Positions 28,264 to 37,087 of a DNA stretch of 64,000 bases are shown here, in pieces (the first letter of the stretch is position 1; every line of letters starts with the position of its first letter). The notes beneath the pieces are model-generated. The model did not search any database, was not told the DNA's origin, and worked only from the letters and a program-made list of their open reading frames with translations. Both the position numbers and the translations under genes were made by a program. This stretch comes from Streptomyces pluripotens (GTDB lineage: Bacteria; Actinomycetota; Actinomycetes; Streptomycetales; Streptomycetaceae): assembly GCF_000802245.2 (NCBI RefSeq), contig NZ_CP021080.1, forward strand, positions 3,162,001-3,226,000, written 5' to 3'.

Positions 28264-29367
28264 CTAGCGGAGGGCGGCCCCGCGAACACGCAGGAAATCG
28301 CCGAGGACGCGCACCGGCGACGTCGGACACAGAGCCAGCCGGGCGTCCAGCGCCGCCTCCCACTGCGCGGTCAGCCCCAGCATGAGGCGCTTGCGCATGC
28401 CTGGGGTGACGTGGGCGTAGCGCGCCGAGACCGAGCCGTCGATGTGGCCCATGCGTTCGTCCATGAGCACCTTCTCGGTTCCCAGGTCCTCCATCATCGT
28501 CCGGTGGGTGTGGCGAAGGCCGTGGGGCGTGAGCCCCTTGGCTATCGGGAGCCAGCAGGCGTCGGCCCGATCGCTGGCACCCCGTCCCCGGACCGGGACG
28601 CCGGGCCACGGCTCGCCGAGCAAGGGCACCGGCCGTGGCTCCTGCGGTGCCTTCTTCGGATACCAGCCGGAAACCGCCGGCGTGAACAGCCAGGTCGCGA
28701 AACCGTTCCTGCGCCAGTGGGCGGCATGCTCCGCCACGGCCCCGCCCCGCACGAACCCAAGGTCCGCGATGGCCTGCTCGACCTTCTCTCGCGTGGCCTC
28801 GGTGACGCGTTCTGGGTGGTTGAGGACGTTGGACACCGTGCCGGTCGAAACGCCGGCACGACGGGCGACGTCGACGAGCTCCGCGCCCTGGTGACCACCG
28901 GTACGGGCCGCGCCCTGTCCTCGGAAGACGTAGGTCTTGCCATGGCAGGGGCACGGCTTGGGCTTCGTGCGGGCGATGTGGTTGGCGACCAGCGCGGACA
29001 GCCAGTCCATCGAGTCGATGGTGCGGTAGCTGTCGTCCTTCGGCGGGCAGCGCACCAGCTCGCCCGTGTCGAGCTCGTACAGCTGCCACTCGACGCGGAC
29101 GGCTCCAGGGCGGACGAACGCGGTCTCCAGGCCGCCGATCTCGCCCCAGCGCATGCCGGTGTACCCCTTGAGGACCACGGCGACGAACTCGTCGTCGCGG
29201 CCGGAGAGCAGGGCGGCGCGCTCGGCGGTCAGCAGGATGCCGAGCGCGTCGGTTAGAAGGTGTTGTCTTTCCGGACGTGATCGGCGCGTTTCCGCTGGTC
29301 GGGGATAGGACCGGTGGTTCCGTGGGAGTGGTGGCCTGTCGGGTCGTCGTTCCCCGGGAGGTCGCGG

Positions 29368-29904
29368 ATGCCGTCAGTTGTTGGGCTGTTGGAACAGCAC
29401 GAGGTCGCCGCTCGGCGTCGAGTCGACGGGCTGCGGGAGGAGGCCGACCGCATCCAGGCCGAGCTGGCCGCGGCCGAGCTGGAATGGCAGGAGTGGGCGA
29501 TCGCTCGCAGGCGGGTCGATACGGTGCTGGCTCCGGACGACGGTGCCGCCGCCGAGGCGGAAGTCACCGCGGATCCGCGGGATGCGCAGGTGCCGTCGAC
29601 GCCTGGGGATGCGGCGAAGTCGAAGTCACAGGTGCCGGTGTGGCGCCAGGGGCTGGCCTGGTCGGTGCTGTCGGTGGACTACCAGCGCATCCTCACGGCG
29701 CTCGCGGACCGGGCCCGGCTCCATCAAGGCCCTTTGAGCTGCCAGGAGATGGCCGCCGTGTTCGGCATGTACGTGGTGCCGGCGCGGGTGGAGGCCCTGC
29801 GGTCGAAGGCGAAACGCCTGGTGGCCCGCGGCTGGCTGGCCGAGCAGCAGCCGGGCCGGTTCACCCTCGCGGCAGGCGTGAGCGGGCCAGGCGGCGGGTC
29901 ATGA
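29368..29904 (+). CDS. IS-borne accessory protein, coiled-coil and winged-helix-like
   Basis: 178 residues from ATG at 29368 with GGGAGG upstream. The N-terminal third is a heptad-like helix (LLEQHEVAARRRVDGLREEA), the middle is a linker, and the C-terminal 90 residues look like a winged-helix fold (DYQRILTALADRARLHQGP, VEALRSKAKRLVARGWL). I recognise similar hypothetical proteins beside Streptomyces IS elements but know of no function. Its 3' end overlaps the oppositely oriented transposase by 44 bases, so the two transcripts are antisense to each other. Confidence 0.7.
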   Translation: MPSVVGLLEQHEVAARRRVDGLREEADRIQAELAAAELEWQEWAIARRRVDTVLAPDDGAAAEAEVTADPRDAQVPSTPGDAAKSKSQVPVWRQGLAWSVLSVDYQRILTALADRARLHQGPLSCQEMAAVFGMYVVPARVEALRSKAKRLVARGWLAEQQPGRFTLAAGVSGPGGGS

Positions 29905-30763
29905 GCCCGGTCATCGACCAGTAGACCATCGCCTCCGCGCTGGTGGTGCGGCGCTCGAAGTCGCGCACCAGGCGGCGGCTTCGCATCAGGTGGGCGAAGA
30001 GGCGCTCGACGATCCACCGCTTGGGCAGCACCACGAACCCCTTCTGGTCGTCGCTGCGTTTGACGATCGCCAGGACCAGGGCGAACGTGGCCAGGCAGTG
30101 CTCGACGAGGCTGCCGGTGTAGCCGCCATCAGCCCAGAGCAGTTCCAGCCGGTGGTGGGCGTCGGCGACCTGCCCGAGTAGCACCTGGGCAGCGGTGCGG
30201 TCGCCGACATCCGCGGCGGTGACCATCACGCCCAGCAGCAGGCCGAGGGTGTCGACCACGACATGCCGCTTGCGGCCGTTGACGAGCTTGCCACCGTCGA
30301 AGCCCCGGCTGTCCGCGCCGACGACGGCGTCCGCCTTGACGGACTGCGAGTCGATCACCCCGGCCGTCGGCTGCGCGTCCCGCCCCAGCTCCTCGCGGAC
30401 TCTCGCGCGCAACCGGTCGTGGAACTCCTTGACCAGGGCGTGGTCACGCCAGCGGCGGAAGAATGCGTAGATGCGGTCCCACGGCGGGAAGTCGGCAGGC
30501 ATCGCCCGCCACTTGATCCCGTTGTCCACGAGATACCGGATCGCATCGAGCATGACCCGGTGGCAATACGCCTCCGGCCGGCCGCCCCGGCCGCGCATCC
30601 AGCCCGGCACCGGCAGCAGCGGCAGGACCCTGGCCCACTCCGCGTCCGTCATGTCCGTCGGATAGCGCGGCTGCCGCGTCCCATTGTCGGCGGCATTTCC
30701 GAACCGGTGAGCCAGACAGTCACACTCCCAGGTGACCGCGCTGGACTGCCCGGCCATCGGCAC
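29861..30763 (-). CDS. IS5-family transposase
   Basis: 300 residues. The DDE catalytic residues are visible: GVIDSQSVKADAV (Asp), LLWADGGYTGSLV (Asp) and KRWIVERLFAHLMR (Glu). The N-terminal DUF4096-type region YPTDMTDAEWARVLPLLPVP is typical. An internal ATG at 30652 (MTDAEW) is an alternative start; I keep the longer form because relatives have the preceding conserved stretch RQPRYPTD. No frameshift is seen, so it is potentially active. Confidence 0.93.
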   Translation of the reverse strand: MPMAGQSSAVTWECDCLAHRFGNAADNGTRQPRYPTDMTDAEWARVLPLLPVPGWMRGRGGRPEAYCHRVMLDAIRYLVDNGIKWRAMPADFPPWDRIYAFFRRWRDHALVKEFHDRLRARVREELGRDAQPTAGVIDSQSVKADAVVGADSRGFDGGKLVNGRKRHVVVDTLGLLLGVMVTAADVGDRTAAQVLLGQVADAHHRLELLWADGGYTGSLVEHCLATFALVLAIVKRSDDQKGFVVLPKRWIVERLFAHLMRSRRLVRDFERRTTSAEAMVYWSMTGLMTRRLARSRLPRG

Positions 30764-31047
30764 GCAAGACTGCTACACCAGGGCCTCCTGCTGCTCGGTG
30801 ATTCGACACCAACGAGCTGTTCAGGAGGCCCTGTTCGTATGCACCCAACACCCCGCGACCACCCGATCGGGACTCCCGTTCGACGCGCACCCCTCAAGAT
30901 CGAAAAGACAACAGCTTCTAAGGCCGCAACAGGCAACGTCGGCACGAAGCCAGTGGCCCCACGGCGTCTGGGCGCCATCTGGGAGTCGCCCCACTCCCCA
31001 AGCCCCTTCGATACCACCGCACCCCAACGCCACTACGATCGCCGGTC

Positions 31048-31941
31048 ATGGACTGGCTGGAGCGCACCGCGAAGCTGAGGCAGTGGAGCAGAAGCGGGAC
31101 CCGCGCTCCGCACAAGCCGCTGCTGTTCCTGTACGCGCTCGGGCGTTTCCAGCAGGACGCCGACGGTGAACTGCGGTACAGCGCGGTGGAGGACGACCTC
31201 AGACGGCTGTTGGCCGAATACGGACCGCCCAACAAGACGACGCCCGCCTACCCGTTCCACCATCTGGTGAGCGACGGCGTGTGGGAGGTGCGCACCGATC
31301 GCGGACCGGGCAGCCCCGGCAGTGGCGTACGGGAGCTGCGGGAGATCGGAGCTGCGGGGCGGCTGACGCCGGAACTACGGGCGGCGTTGCGGCGCGAGCC
31401 GTCGCTGCTCGGCCGGATGGCACGGGTCCTGCTCGACCTGAACTTCCCGCCCTCGCTCCACGGCGACCTGTGCGAAGCCGTCGGCCTGGAGCTGGAGCCG
31501 ACGGAGACCGAACAGTTCTCGGCCGTGCGCAGGCGGCGGGATCCCCGGATGCGGGAGCAGGTCCTGACGGCATACGAGTACCAGTGCGCCTTCTGCGGCT
31601 ACGACGGCAGAATCGGCACGGTGCCGGTCGGACTGGAGGCCGCGCACGTGCGCTGGTGGGCGTTCGGCGGCCCTGATGACATCGACAACGGCCTGTGCCT
31701 GTGCTCGCTGCACCACAAGCTCTTCGACAAGGGCGTCCTCGGCATCGGCGACAGCCACCGCATCCTGGTCTCGCAGCGCTTCGTCGGCCACAGCCCCGCC
31801 GCCCGCGAGCACGTCATAGCGCTCGCCGGCCGCCCGCTCATCGGACCTCAACCGGGTGCCCGTCCCGTCGCGGCGGTCCACCGCTCCTGGCACACCAGCC
31901 AGGTCTTCCACGGCAGCCCACGCCCCGCCCCGGCCGCCTGA
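31048..31941 (+). CDS. SBD-HNH restriction endonuclease of the phosphorothioate-DNA type
   Basis: 297 residues. The N-terminal half (APHKPLLFLYALGRFQ, PAYPFHHLVSDGVWEV) matches the sulfur-binding domain of ScoMcrA-type type IV restriction enzymes. The C-terminal half is an HNH nuclease: YQCAFCGYDG, EAAHVRWWAFGGPDDIDNGL and CSLHHKLFDKG. The short two-domain layout corresponds to the SprMcrA-like subgroup rather than the longer SRA-containing ScoMcrA. Such enzymes cut near phosphorothioated (Dnd-modified) and sometimes methylated DNA. No dnd genes are in the window, as expected for a modification-dependent defence enzyme. Confidence 0.9.
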   Translation: MDWLERTAKLRQWSRSGTRAPHKPLLFLYALGRFQQDADGELRYSAVEDDLRRLLAEYGPPNKTTPAYPFHHLVSDGVWEVRTDRGPGSPGSGVRELREIGAAGRLTPELRAALRREPSLLGRMARVLLDLNFPPSLHGDLCEAVGLELEPTETEQFSAVRRRRDPRMREQVLTAYEYQCAFCGYDGRIGTVPVGLEAAHVRWWAFGGPDDIDNGLCLCSLHHKLFDKGVLGIGDSHRILVSQRFVGHSPAAREHVIALAGRPLIGPQPGARPVAAVHRSWHTSQVFHGSPRPAPAA

Positions 31942-32005
31942 TCGCCGAGCGCCTATCACGTGACCCGCTGGTAAGGAGTGTGATACCGGGAGTATGGTCT
32001 CTTGT

Positions 32006-32284
32006 ATGGCAACGAAGAAGGTAACCGTGACGATTCCCGAGGATCTCCTGGACGAGATCCGCGCGGACGCGGCAGAGCGGGGCCTGTCGGCGTATGTCGC
32101 CGAGGCGCTGCGCTTCAAGCGTGACCGGGACCGGCTCCTGGAACTGGTCGACTGGTTGCAGGAAGAGCACGGCCCCATCACCGAGGACGAGCATGCGGCA
32201 GCGCTCGTCGACCTGGACGAACTCGACGCCGAACACGAACGGCGTCGAACCGCCGGAAAGCACAACGCCGGAGAGGCTGCGTGA
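32006..32284 (+). CDS. Ribbon-helix-helix antitoxin
   Basis: 92 residues from ATG at 32006 (MATKKVTVTIPEDLLDEIR); another in-frame ATG lies at 31994. The beta strand plus two helices at the N-terminus form an RHH/CopG DNA-binding fold. The acidic C-terminal half (EEHGPITEDEHAAALVDLDE) would wrap the toxin. Its stop overlaps the GTG of the PIN-domain toxin. It is expected to neutralise the toxin and repress the operon. The promoter lies within the 60 bases after the restriction gene. Confidence 0.85.
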   Translation: MATKKVTVTIPEDLLDEIRADAAERGLSAYVAEALRFKRDRDRLLELVDWLQEEHGPITEDEHAAALVDLDELDAEHERRRTAGKHNAGEAA

Positions 32285-32706
32285 AGAAGCGAGCCGGTGA
32301 GCACGGACAGCGACCCCTCCGCGTCTTCGTACTGGACTGCGAAGCCCTGTCCCTGGCGGTACGCGGCGACCGGAAGATGATCGCCTGGCTCGACCTCGCG
32401 GCACGCGGGGAGGCCGAAGTGGTGACGTCCCCGATGACACTGGTCGAGGCGTACGACGGCAGAACGACCGAGCAGCGCTGGGACTGGGTACTGTCCCGGC
32501 TCCAGGTCGTCGACATCGGGAAGGACGAGGCCCGCCAGGCGCGTCGACTTCTGGCCGACGCCAAGTTGCACGGCCACAAGTACGCGATCGATGCCGTGCT
32601 CGCCGTCATCGCGCGACAGCAGAGGGGACAGGTCACCGTCTTCACCTCGGACGTCGACGACCTGGAGAAGCTGGTCCCGGACACGATCGTCGTCAAGAAG
32701 GTGTGA
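32281..32706 (+). CDS. PIN-domain toxin (VapC-like)
   Basis: 141 residues from GTG at 32281. Acidic PIN residues are in place: VFVLDCEALS (Asp), TLVEAYD (Glu), KYAIDAVLAVI (Asp) and FTSDVDDLEKL (Asp). VapC-type PIN toxins are Mg-dependent RNases that cleave tRNA or rRNA; the target here cannot be predicted. Overlap with the upstream antitoxin gene gives translational coupling. The pair is intact and may stabilise the island. Confidence 0.87.
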   Translation: MKKRAGEHGQRPLRVFVLDCEALSLAVRGDRKMIAWLDLAARGEAEVVTSPMTLVEAYDGRTTEQRWDWVLSRLQVVDIGKDEARQARRLLADAKLHGHKYAIDAVLAVIARQQRGQVTVFTSDVDDLEKLVPDTIVVKKV

Positions 32707-32907
32707 CCCGACCCGCGCCTCTCCAGCGCCCGCGAAGCCATCGCGTACTTTGTCCGGACCACATCGGCAGTCTCCGACGCCAGGCAGCGGACGGCGAATA
32801 GAGTGGCCGACTCGACTTCCTGGCACTGGCCCTCTCTGACACCGTTGGGTGAGACGCCCTGAAATGATCAGATATTGTGGGCGTGCACGACAGGAGCACC
32901 CATCCGC

Positions 32908-33291
32908 ATGTCCCGTACCAATTCTTCCGAGCAGGTTCCCGCTCCGCGGCCGAAGCGTCGTCGCTTCTCGGCCGAGTACAAGTTGCGCATCGTCGCCGAG
33001 TACGACGCCGCCCCCGCCGGAGACAAGGGCGCGATTCTGCGCCGGGAGAGGCTGTACCACTCCCACGTCATCGAGTGGCGCCAGGCCAGAGACGCCGGCG
33101 CGCTGGAGAAGCTGACCGACCACCGCACCAGCCCCACCCGCCCGAAGAAGCACCCCGCCGAGGCCGAGAACGACAAGCTGCGGCGTCAGGTGGAGCGGCT
33201 GGAGAAGGAGGTTGCGAAGCGGGATGCCGCGCTGGAGGTGCTGGGAAAAACACACGCGCTCTTGGAAGCACTCTCCAAGAGCGCGGACTGA
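32908..33291 (+). CDS. IS3-family transposase OrfA
   Basis: 127 residues from ATG at 32908, CAGGAG upstream. Helix-turn-helix KRRRFSAEYKLRIVAEYD followed by a leucine-zipper-like helix (AENDKLRRQVERLEKEVAKR). The slippery heptamer G-GGA-AAA at 33243-33249 lies near its 3' end in the correct phase for -1 frameshifting into OrfB. OrfA alone normally acts as a repressor of transposition. Confidence 0.9.
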   Translation: MSRTNSSEQVPAPRPKRRRFSAEYKLRIVAEYDAAPAGDKGAILRRERLYHSHVIEWRQARDAGALEKLTDHRTSPTRPKKHPAEAENDKLRRQVERLEKEVAKRDAALEVLGKTHALLEALSKSAD

Positions 33292-34316
33292 AGGACGCCC
33301 TGGAGCCGCTCCTCCACGAGGCCGTGGAGGAGCTGACCCCGTACCTGGGCATCGTGGCGGCGTGCCGGATCGCCGGACGCTCCCGGGCCACCCATCACCG
33401 GCGGCTGAACCCGGCCCCGCCCAGACCCAAGGCGCCGAGGCCCACGCCGGTCAACGCCTTGTCGGACACCGAGCGGCAGGCGGTGCTGGAGCTGATGAAC
33501 CGGCCCGAGTACGTGGACCTGCCACCCGCGCAGATCTACGCCCGGGAACTGGACGACGGCCGCTATCACTGCTCCGAGCGCACCATGTACCGGATCCTGA
33601 AGGAGGCCGGGCAGGACGGTGAACGCCGCCGTCAGGCCACCCACCCGCCCCACACGGTTCCCGAGCTCGTGGCCGACGGCCCCTCGCAGGTATGGAGTTG
33701 GGACATCACATGCCTGGCCGGCCCGGCGAAGGGAAACTGGTACCACGGCTACGTCATCCTGGACATCTACTCCCGCTACGCCGTCGGCCACACCGTCGAG
33801 GCGGCCGAATCCGCCGCGCGGGCCGAGGAGTTGATCCGTGAGGCGATCGACCGCAACGGGATCGTGCCGCACACCGTGCACGCCGACCGCGGCACCTCCA
33901 TGACGTCCAAGCAGGTCTCCCAGATGCTCCTCGACCTCGGCGTGACCCGTAGCCACTCCAGGCCCAGGGTCAGCAACGACAACCCGTTCAGCGAGAGCCA
34001 GTTCCGCACCACGAAGTACCAGCCGGACTACCCAGAACGCTTCGATTCCCTCGCCCACGCGCGGGAGTGGATGGACGCGTTCATCTCGCACTACAACCAC
34101 GTGCACAGGCATTCCGGGATCGGCTACCACACCCCCGCCAGCGTCCACTTCGGCACCGCCGAACTCGTCCGCGAGCAGCGGGCGGCCACCCTCACAGCCG
34201 CCTTCGAGCAGCATCCCGAACGCTTCAACCGCCGCCCCGCACCACCGACGATTCCCCAGCAGGCATGGATCAACGACCCCGCCAGGCGGCGTGAACCACA
34301 GCAACACAACTCATAG
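33243..34316 (+). CDS. IS3-family transposase OrfB (produced by -1 frameshift)
   Basis: Integrase-core transposase, frame entered from OrfA at the GGGAAAA heptamer. The HTH_21 segment PYLGIVAACRIAGRSRATHH precedes the rve domain with SQVWSWDITCL (Asp), HADRGTSMTS (Asp) and NDNPFSESQFRTTKY (Glu, DDE with the usual 35-residue spacing). The C-terminal H-R-HSGIGYHTPASVHFG motif is complete. No stops inside, so it appears intact. Confidence 0.9.
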   Translation, partial: GKNTRALGSTLQERGLKDALEPLLHEAVEELTPYLGIVAACRIAGRSRATHHRRLNPAPPRPKAPRPTPVNALSDTERQAVLELMNRPEYVDLPPAQIYARELDDGRYHCSERTMYRILKEAGQDGERRRQATHPPHTVPELVADGPSQVWSWDITCLAGPAKGNWYHGYVILDIYSRYAVGHTVEAAESAARAEELIREAIDRNGIVPHTVHADRGTSMTSKQVSQMLLDLGVTRSHSRPRVSNDNPFSESQFRTTKYQPDYPERFDSLAHAREWMDAFISHYNHVHRHSGIGYHTPASVHFGTAELVREQRAATLTAAFEQHPERFNRRPAPPTIPQQAWINDPARRREPQQHNS

Positions 34317-34344
34317 CCGCACATACGTTTCATTTGACTTGACA

Positions 34345-34676
34345 GCTACCGCTGTGGTGGGATCGGCCAGCAGACGGAGAGGTTCCGTCATGGCGGCACG
34401 CTTCGTCTCTGCCTTTGCTGCCTGCTCCAGTGCGTCGTTCGTAGGCTCCACGGGCGTGGGATCTTCAGTCAACCCCTGATGAGCCGCGAGCCTCTGGTAG
34501 GCGACTACGCACTCCTTTATTGCCTGTCCGTAGTCGCTGTACGCCTGCAGGAGCAACCCGCCCCATCGCGCCCCGTGCTCCCTTCGCCAGCGGGTCCGCT
34601 CGTTCAACATCCCCACCAAATACGAAAGGACTGCACCCAGCACGACGCCGACCAAGGTCGGCAACTCATCCCCCAT
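34345..34676 (-). pseudogene. Small membrane protein gene truncated by the IS3 element
   Basis: From ATG at 34676 (GGGGGA upstream) the frame encodes MGDELPTLVGVVLGAVLSYL, one N-terminal membrane helix, then a long charged helix. It runs to about LADPTTAVAVKSNE before entering the IS end (stop at 34311 inside the element). I recall longer Streptomyces hypothetical proteins of this type, so the C-terminus has probably been lost. No function known. Confidence 0.65.
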
Positions 34677-34858
34677 TGATCCCCCAGCCACTGGCGTCAT
34701 CCTCTTCGGCCACACCTCACCATCAGATTGCAGGAGAGCGACGTCCCTCAAACTCGGCTACTGGACGAAACTGTGGCGTAGCTCAGAACACCGAGCCTCC
34801 GCCACCATCAGCGAAGATCTCGTCCATGGCTTCGACCCCTGAGTGATCACGGGCGGAG

Positions 34859-35290
34859 CTACTTCCGGTAGACCGCTTCTGCGGTGGCTTGGCTGCTGTG
34901 GCCGACCAGGAGTGCGATGCACTCCAACGGGATGCCGTAATCGGAGGACACGAAGCTGTGCTGGAGCTCCCGAGGAATCCATTCCGGCTTGAGCGCGGCC
35001 CTCTTCGCGATGGCCTTGAAGTCGCTACGGACGTTGGCCGCGTCAAGCGGCTCGCCGGTCCTGGTCGTGAAGACACGGCCAGCCGGGCTCCACTCCATTC
35101 CTCTCGAAGCCCGCTCCTGCTTCTGCCAGCACAGGTGCTCTTCGAGGACGTCGACCACCTGGTTCGGCAGAGCGATCGTCCGCCGGCTCTTCCTGGTCTT
35201 CGTCTCGCCGTGCTTGCGCGCCGAGCGCCACACCGCGACGTGGGACGGGATGCCGTCCTGTGTTCTCCAGGAATACGTGATCCCAGGTGC
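34859..35290 (-). pseudogene. C-terminal remnant of a second tyrosine recombinase
   Basis: Translated ETKTRKSRRTIALP, RVFTTRTGEPLDAANVRSDF and GHSSQATAEAVYRK are the catalytic C-terminal region of an actinomycete integrase, with nucleophile Tyr present. The usual ELRHSF box reads ELQHSF, so the second catalytic Arg is replaced by Gln. The N-terminal two thirds are absent, and the frame stops right after VYRK. Distinct from the LacI-insert integrase at 28-31 kb. Confidence 0.75.
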
Positions 35291-35465
35291 GTCAATCCCC
35301 TGTGCCGTGCTTCAGCCGGCACCATCCGGTTGGATGTGTCGCGTCAGGACGGCAGGCTAGTGCTGGGCACCGGTCGATCTGTCTCAGAGACATAGCATCG
35401 CCAGACCCGCGCCCGAATGACCGAATAACCGAATGCAGAGTCAACCGGATCGCCTCGCTGCGGGA

Positions 35466-36089
35466 TCAGTACGCGGAGTTGAGATCCGTGCCCTTGGGGG
35501 CTTGCCAGCAGCCGGAGACGATGGTGATCGCGAGCAGCGGGTCCTTCTCGTGCGAGTTGGTCGGAGTGGACACGACGAGCACGGCCTTCACCGAGAAACG
35601 GTCCGTCTCCGAATCTGCCGTGAGAGACAGTGACTTGGCATCGCTGTTGTTGGGGCCGTAGTCGACGATCTTCCAGCCCTTCTTCGGCAGGGCGTCCCGC
35701 AGCCGTTGGAAGGACGCCTTCAGGTCGTCCTCGGAGAGGTCATAGACTGACCAGGGATGCCGTGTCATGTAGAAGTGCTGGGGGTCCTTACCTTCACAGG
35801 CGGAGATGGCGGGGCCGCGCTCGGTGACCTTGCCTTTGTGGGTCCCGATCATCTCGTAGATCGCGCTGGAGACGGCCTTGGCCTTGTCACGGGCCCTGTC
35901 AACGTCCAGCGTGGGATGCTCGGAATCTGTCTTCGAGTCGGATGACGTCGGTGTCGACGGGGAGTGTCCGTTGTCGTCCACGGTCTTAGAACATCCTGCC
36001 GTGAGGAGGGAAACTACGACTGCGGTGGTGGCAAGACCGATGGAGGCCCCTTGGTACCGCTTCCTTGCTGGGCTACGCATCAGCATCAC
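35466..36089 (-). CDS. Secreted lipoprotein, partner of the DUF1023 gene
   Basis: 207 residues. Positively charged N-terminus, hydrophobic stretch and lipobox LLTAGC (Cys near 33) mark a lipoprotein anchored to the outer face of the membrane. A serine/threonine-rich linker follows, then a compact domain (YMTRHPWSVYDL, FQRLRDALPKKGWKIVDYGP). I recognise similar lipoproteins encoded right after DUF1023 hydrolases in Streptomyces but no biochemical role. Starts about two bases after the stop of the broken hydrolase gene, so it depends on that operon's transcription across the IS. Confidence 0.8.
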   Translation of the reverse strand: MMLMRSPARKRYQGASIGLATTAVVVSLLTAGCSKTVDDNGHSPSTPTSSDSKTDSEHPTLDVDRARDKAKAVSSAIYEMIGTHKGKVTERGPAISACEGKDPQHFYMTRHPWSVYDLSEDDLKASFQRLRDALPKKGWKIVDYGPNNSDAKSLSLTADSETDRFSVKAVLVVSTPTNSHEKDPLLAITIVSGCWQAPKGTDLNSAY

Positions 36090-37077
36090 CTTACGGGTAG
36101 ACCACTTGGTTGTACCGCCCAGTAACTACGGCTGCCTGGTTCCAGAGACTGTACGAACCCTTATCCCAGTAGCCACTGTGACCGCCCGTGTCGACGGCCA
36201 TACGATGGGCACCGAATGCTTCGTCGGACGGGACCGTCTGGATGTAACCGGCGTCGTACGGCAATCCGTGGAAGGTCTGGACGCCCCACTTGTCGCCGCC
36301 AAGGTGGGCGATCTTGCCGCCCAGCGGGACCGGGTCGTCGTGGGCCGCCTCGGCCCACACGTGGTTCTTTCCGACATCCAGGTCGCTCGCGTCACCGACC
36401 AGCATGCCCGGGCTGCCCGCCACGATGATGTCGTCCGCCGCAAAGTGCCCTGGGGCCTTCGCCGCAGCGCCCACGGTGGTGGAACCGTAGCTGTGGCCAA
36501 TGACGGCGGTGTGGCTGGCATCCGGACCACCCTGGACCGTCTGCAGACCGTTCAGGAAATCGTTCAGTTTCGGAGCCCCTTCATAGGCCCAATGCTTCTC
36601 CATGGCTTCGGGGGCGATGCTCTGCGGGGCGTCGTATCCGATCCAGGTAATGGTCGACGTGGTCGTGCCTGGAGATAGCTGGTTGCTGGCGTCCCACACA
36701 TCCTGCATACGCTGGATGTCGCCTTTGGCCCCCGCCAACTTCGACTTCGTCCCCGGTACGTACACCGCCGTATGGTCCGCCGTGTCCGGGTTGCCGTTGG
36801 CCAGGATGACGTGCCCATTGCCCTTGAGGTCGAATCCGAGCAGGTAGGCCGGGGGCATGTGGTCTATGCCGCTCTGGTCGAATCGGCCCTGGATGGCTTC
36901 CATGCCCTTGAGCTGGCCCTTGTACTTGTTGCCGCCCATGGCGTTCCACGTGGTCCACTCCGGGTTCGTGGTGATTCCGCTCGCCGTGACGATCTGCTTC
37001 TCCGGCTCCGGGCCCAGTTGGTCGAGATTGTGCTGGACCTGGGCTCGGGCCTCGTCGAGCACGATCCGGTTGGACGA

Positions 37078-37087
37078 GTCCCGGATC
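37078..37087. repeat. Target-site duplication, left (GTCCCGGATC)
   Basis: Matches 38426-38435 exactly. Confidence 0.92.

Larger units (their letters stand above)
29256..30918. mobile_element. IS5-family element inserted in the integrase gene
   Basis: Ends read inward as GAAGGTGTTGTCTTTCC (from 29256) and GAAGCTGTTGTCTTTTC (inward from 30918), 15 of 17 identical. They are flanked by TA at 29254-29255 and 30919-30920, the 2-bp duplication expected for the IS427-type group. Excision restores the integrase frame, which independently supports these ends. It carries a transposase and a convergent accessory ORF. An extra inverted repeat, CAGGGCCTCCTG/CAGGAGGCCCTG at 30779-30833, lies in its right non-coding part. 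Confidence 0.85.
28264..31017 (-). pseudogene. Tyrosine recombinase with inserted LacI-type HTH, interrupted by IS5-family element
   Basis: The 3' part (28264-29255) has the catalytic core: YTGMRWGEIGGLE (Arg I), HGLRHTHRTM and MGHIDGSVSARYAHVT (His and nucleophile Tyr). Between the first and second motif, at about residues 100-160 of the fragment, sits a LacI-family helix-turn-helix (VDVARRAGVSTGTVSNVLNH, then ERVTEATREKVEQA). The frame is cut at 29255 by the IS. Removing 29256-30918 and one TA joins ...VPTLPVAAL to TDALGILLTAERAALLSG in frame. The N-terminal core-binding domain is still missing, so it was broken further upstream too. Confidence 0.8.
32850..34344 (+). mobile_element. IS3-family element (ends approximate)
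   Basis: Encodes OrfA and OrfB with a -1 frameshift. The proposed ends, TGAGACGCCCTGAAATG at 32850 and, inward from 34344, TGTCAAGTCAAATGAAACG, are only loosely alike, and I could not establish a target duplication. The right end is supported because a neighbouring gene is cut there. Confidence 0.7.

Noticed and set aside
27845..29089. A 414-codon minus-strand frame
   Set aside because: Out-of-frame reading of the integrase gene; composition is Arg/Pro/Gly-rich and no domain is seen.
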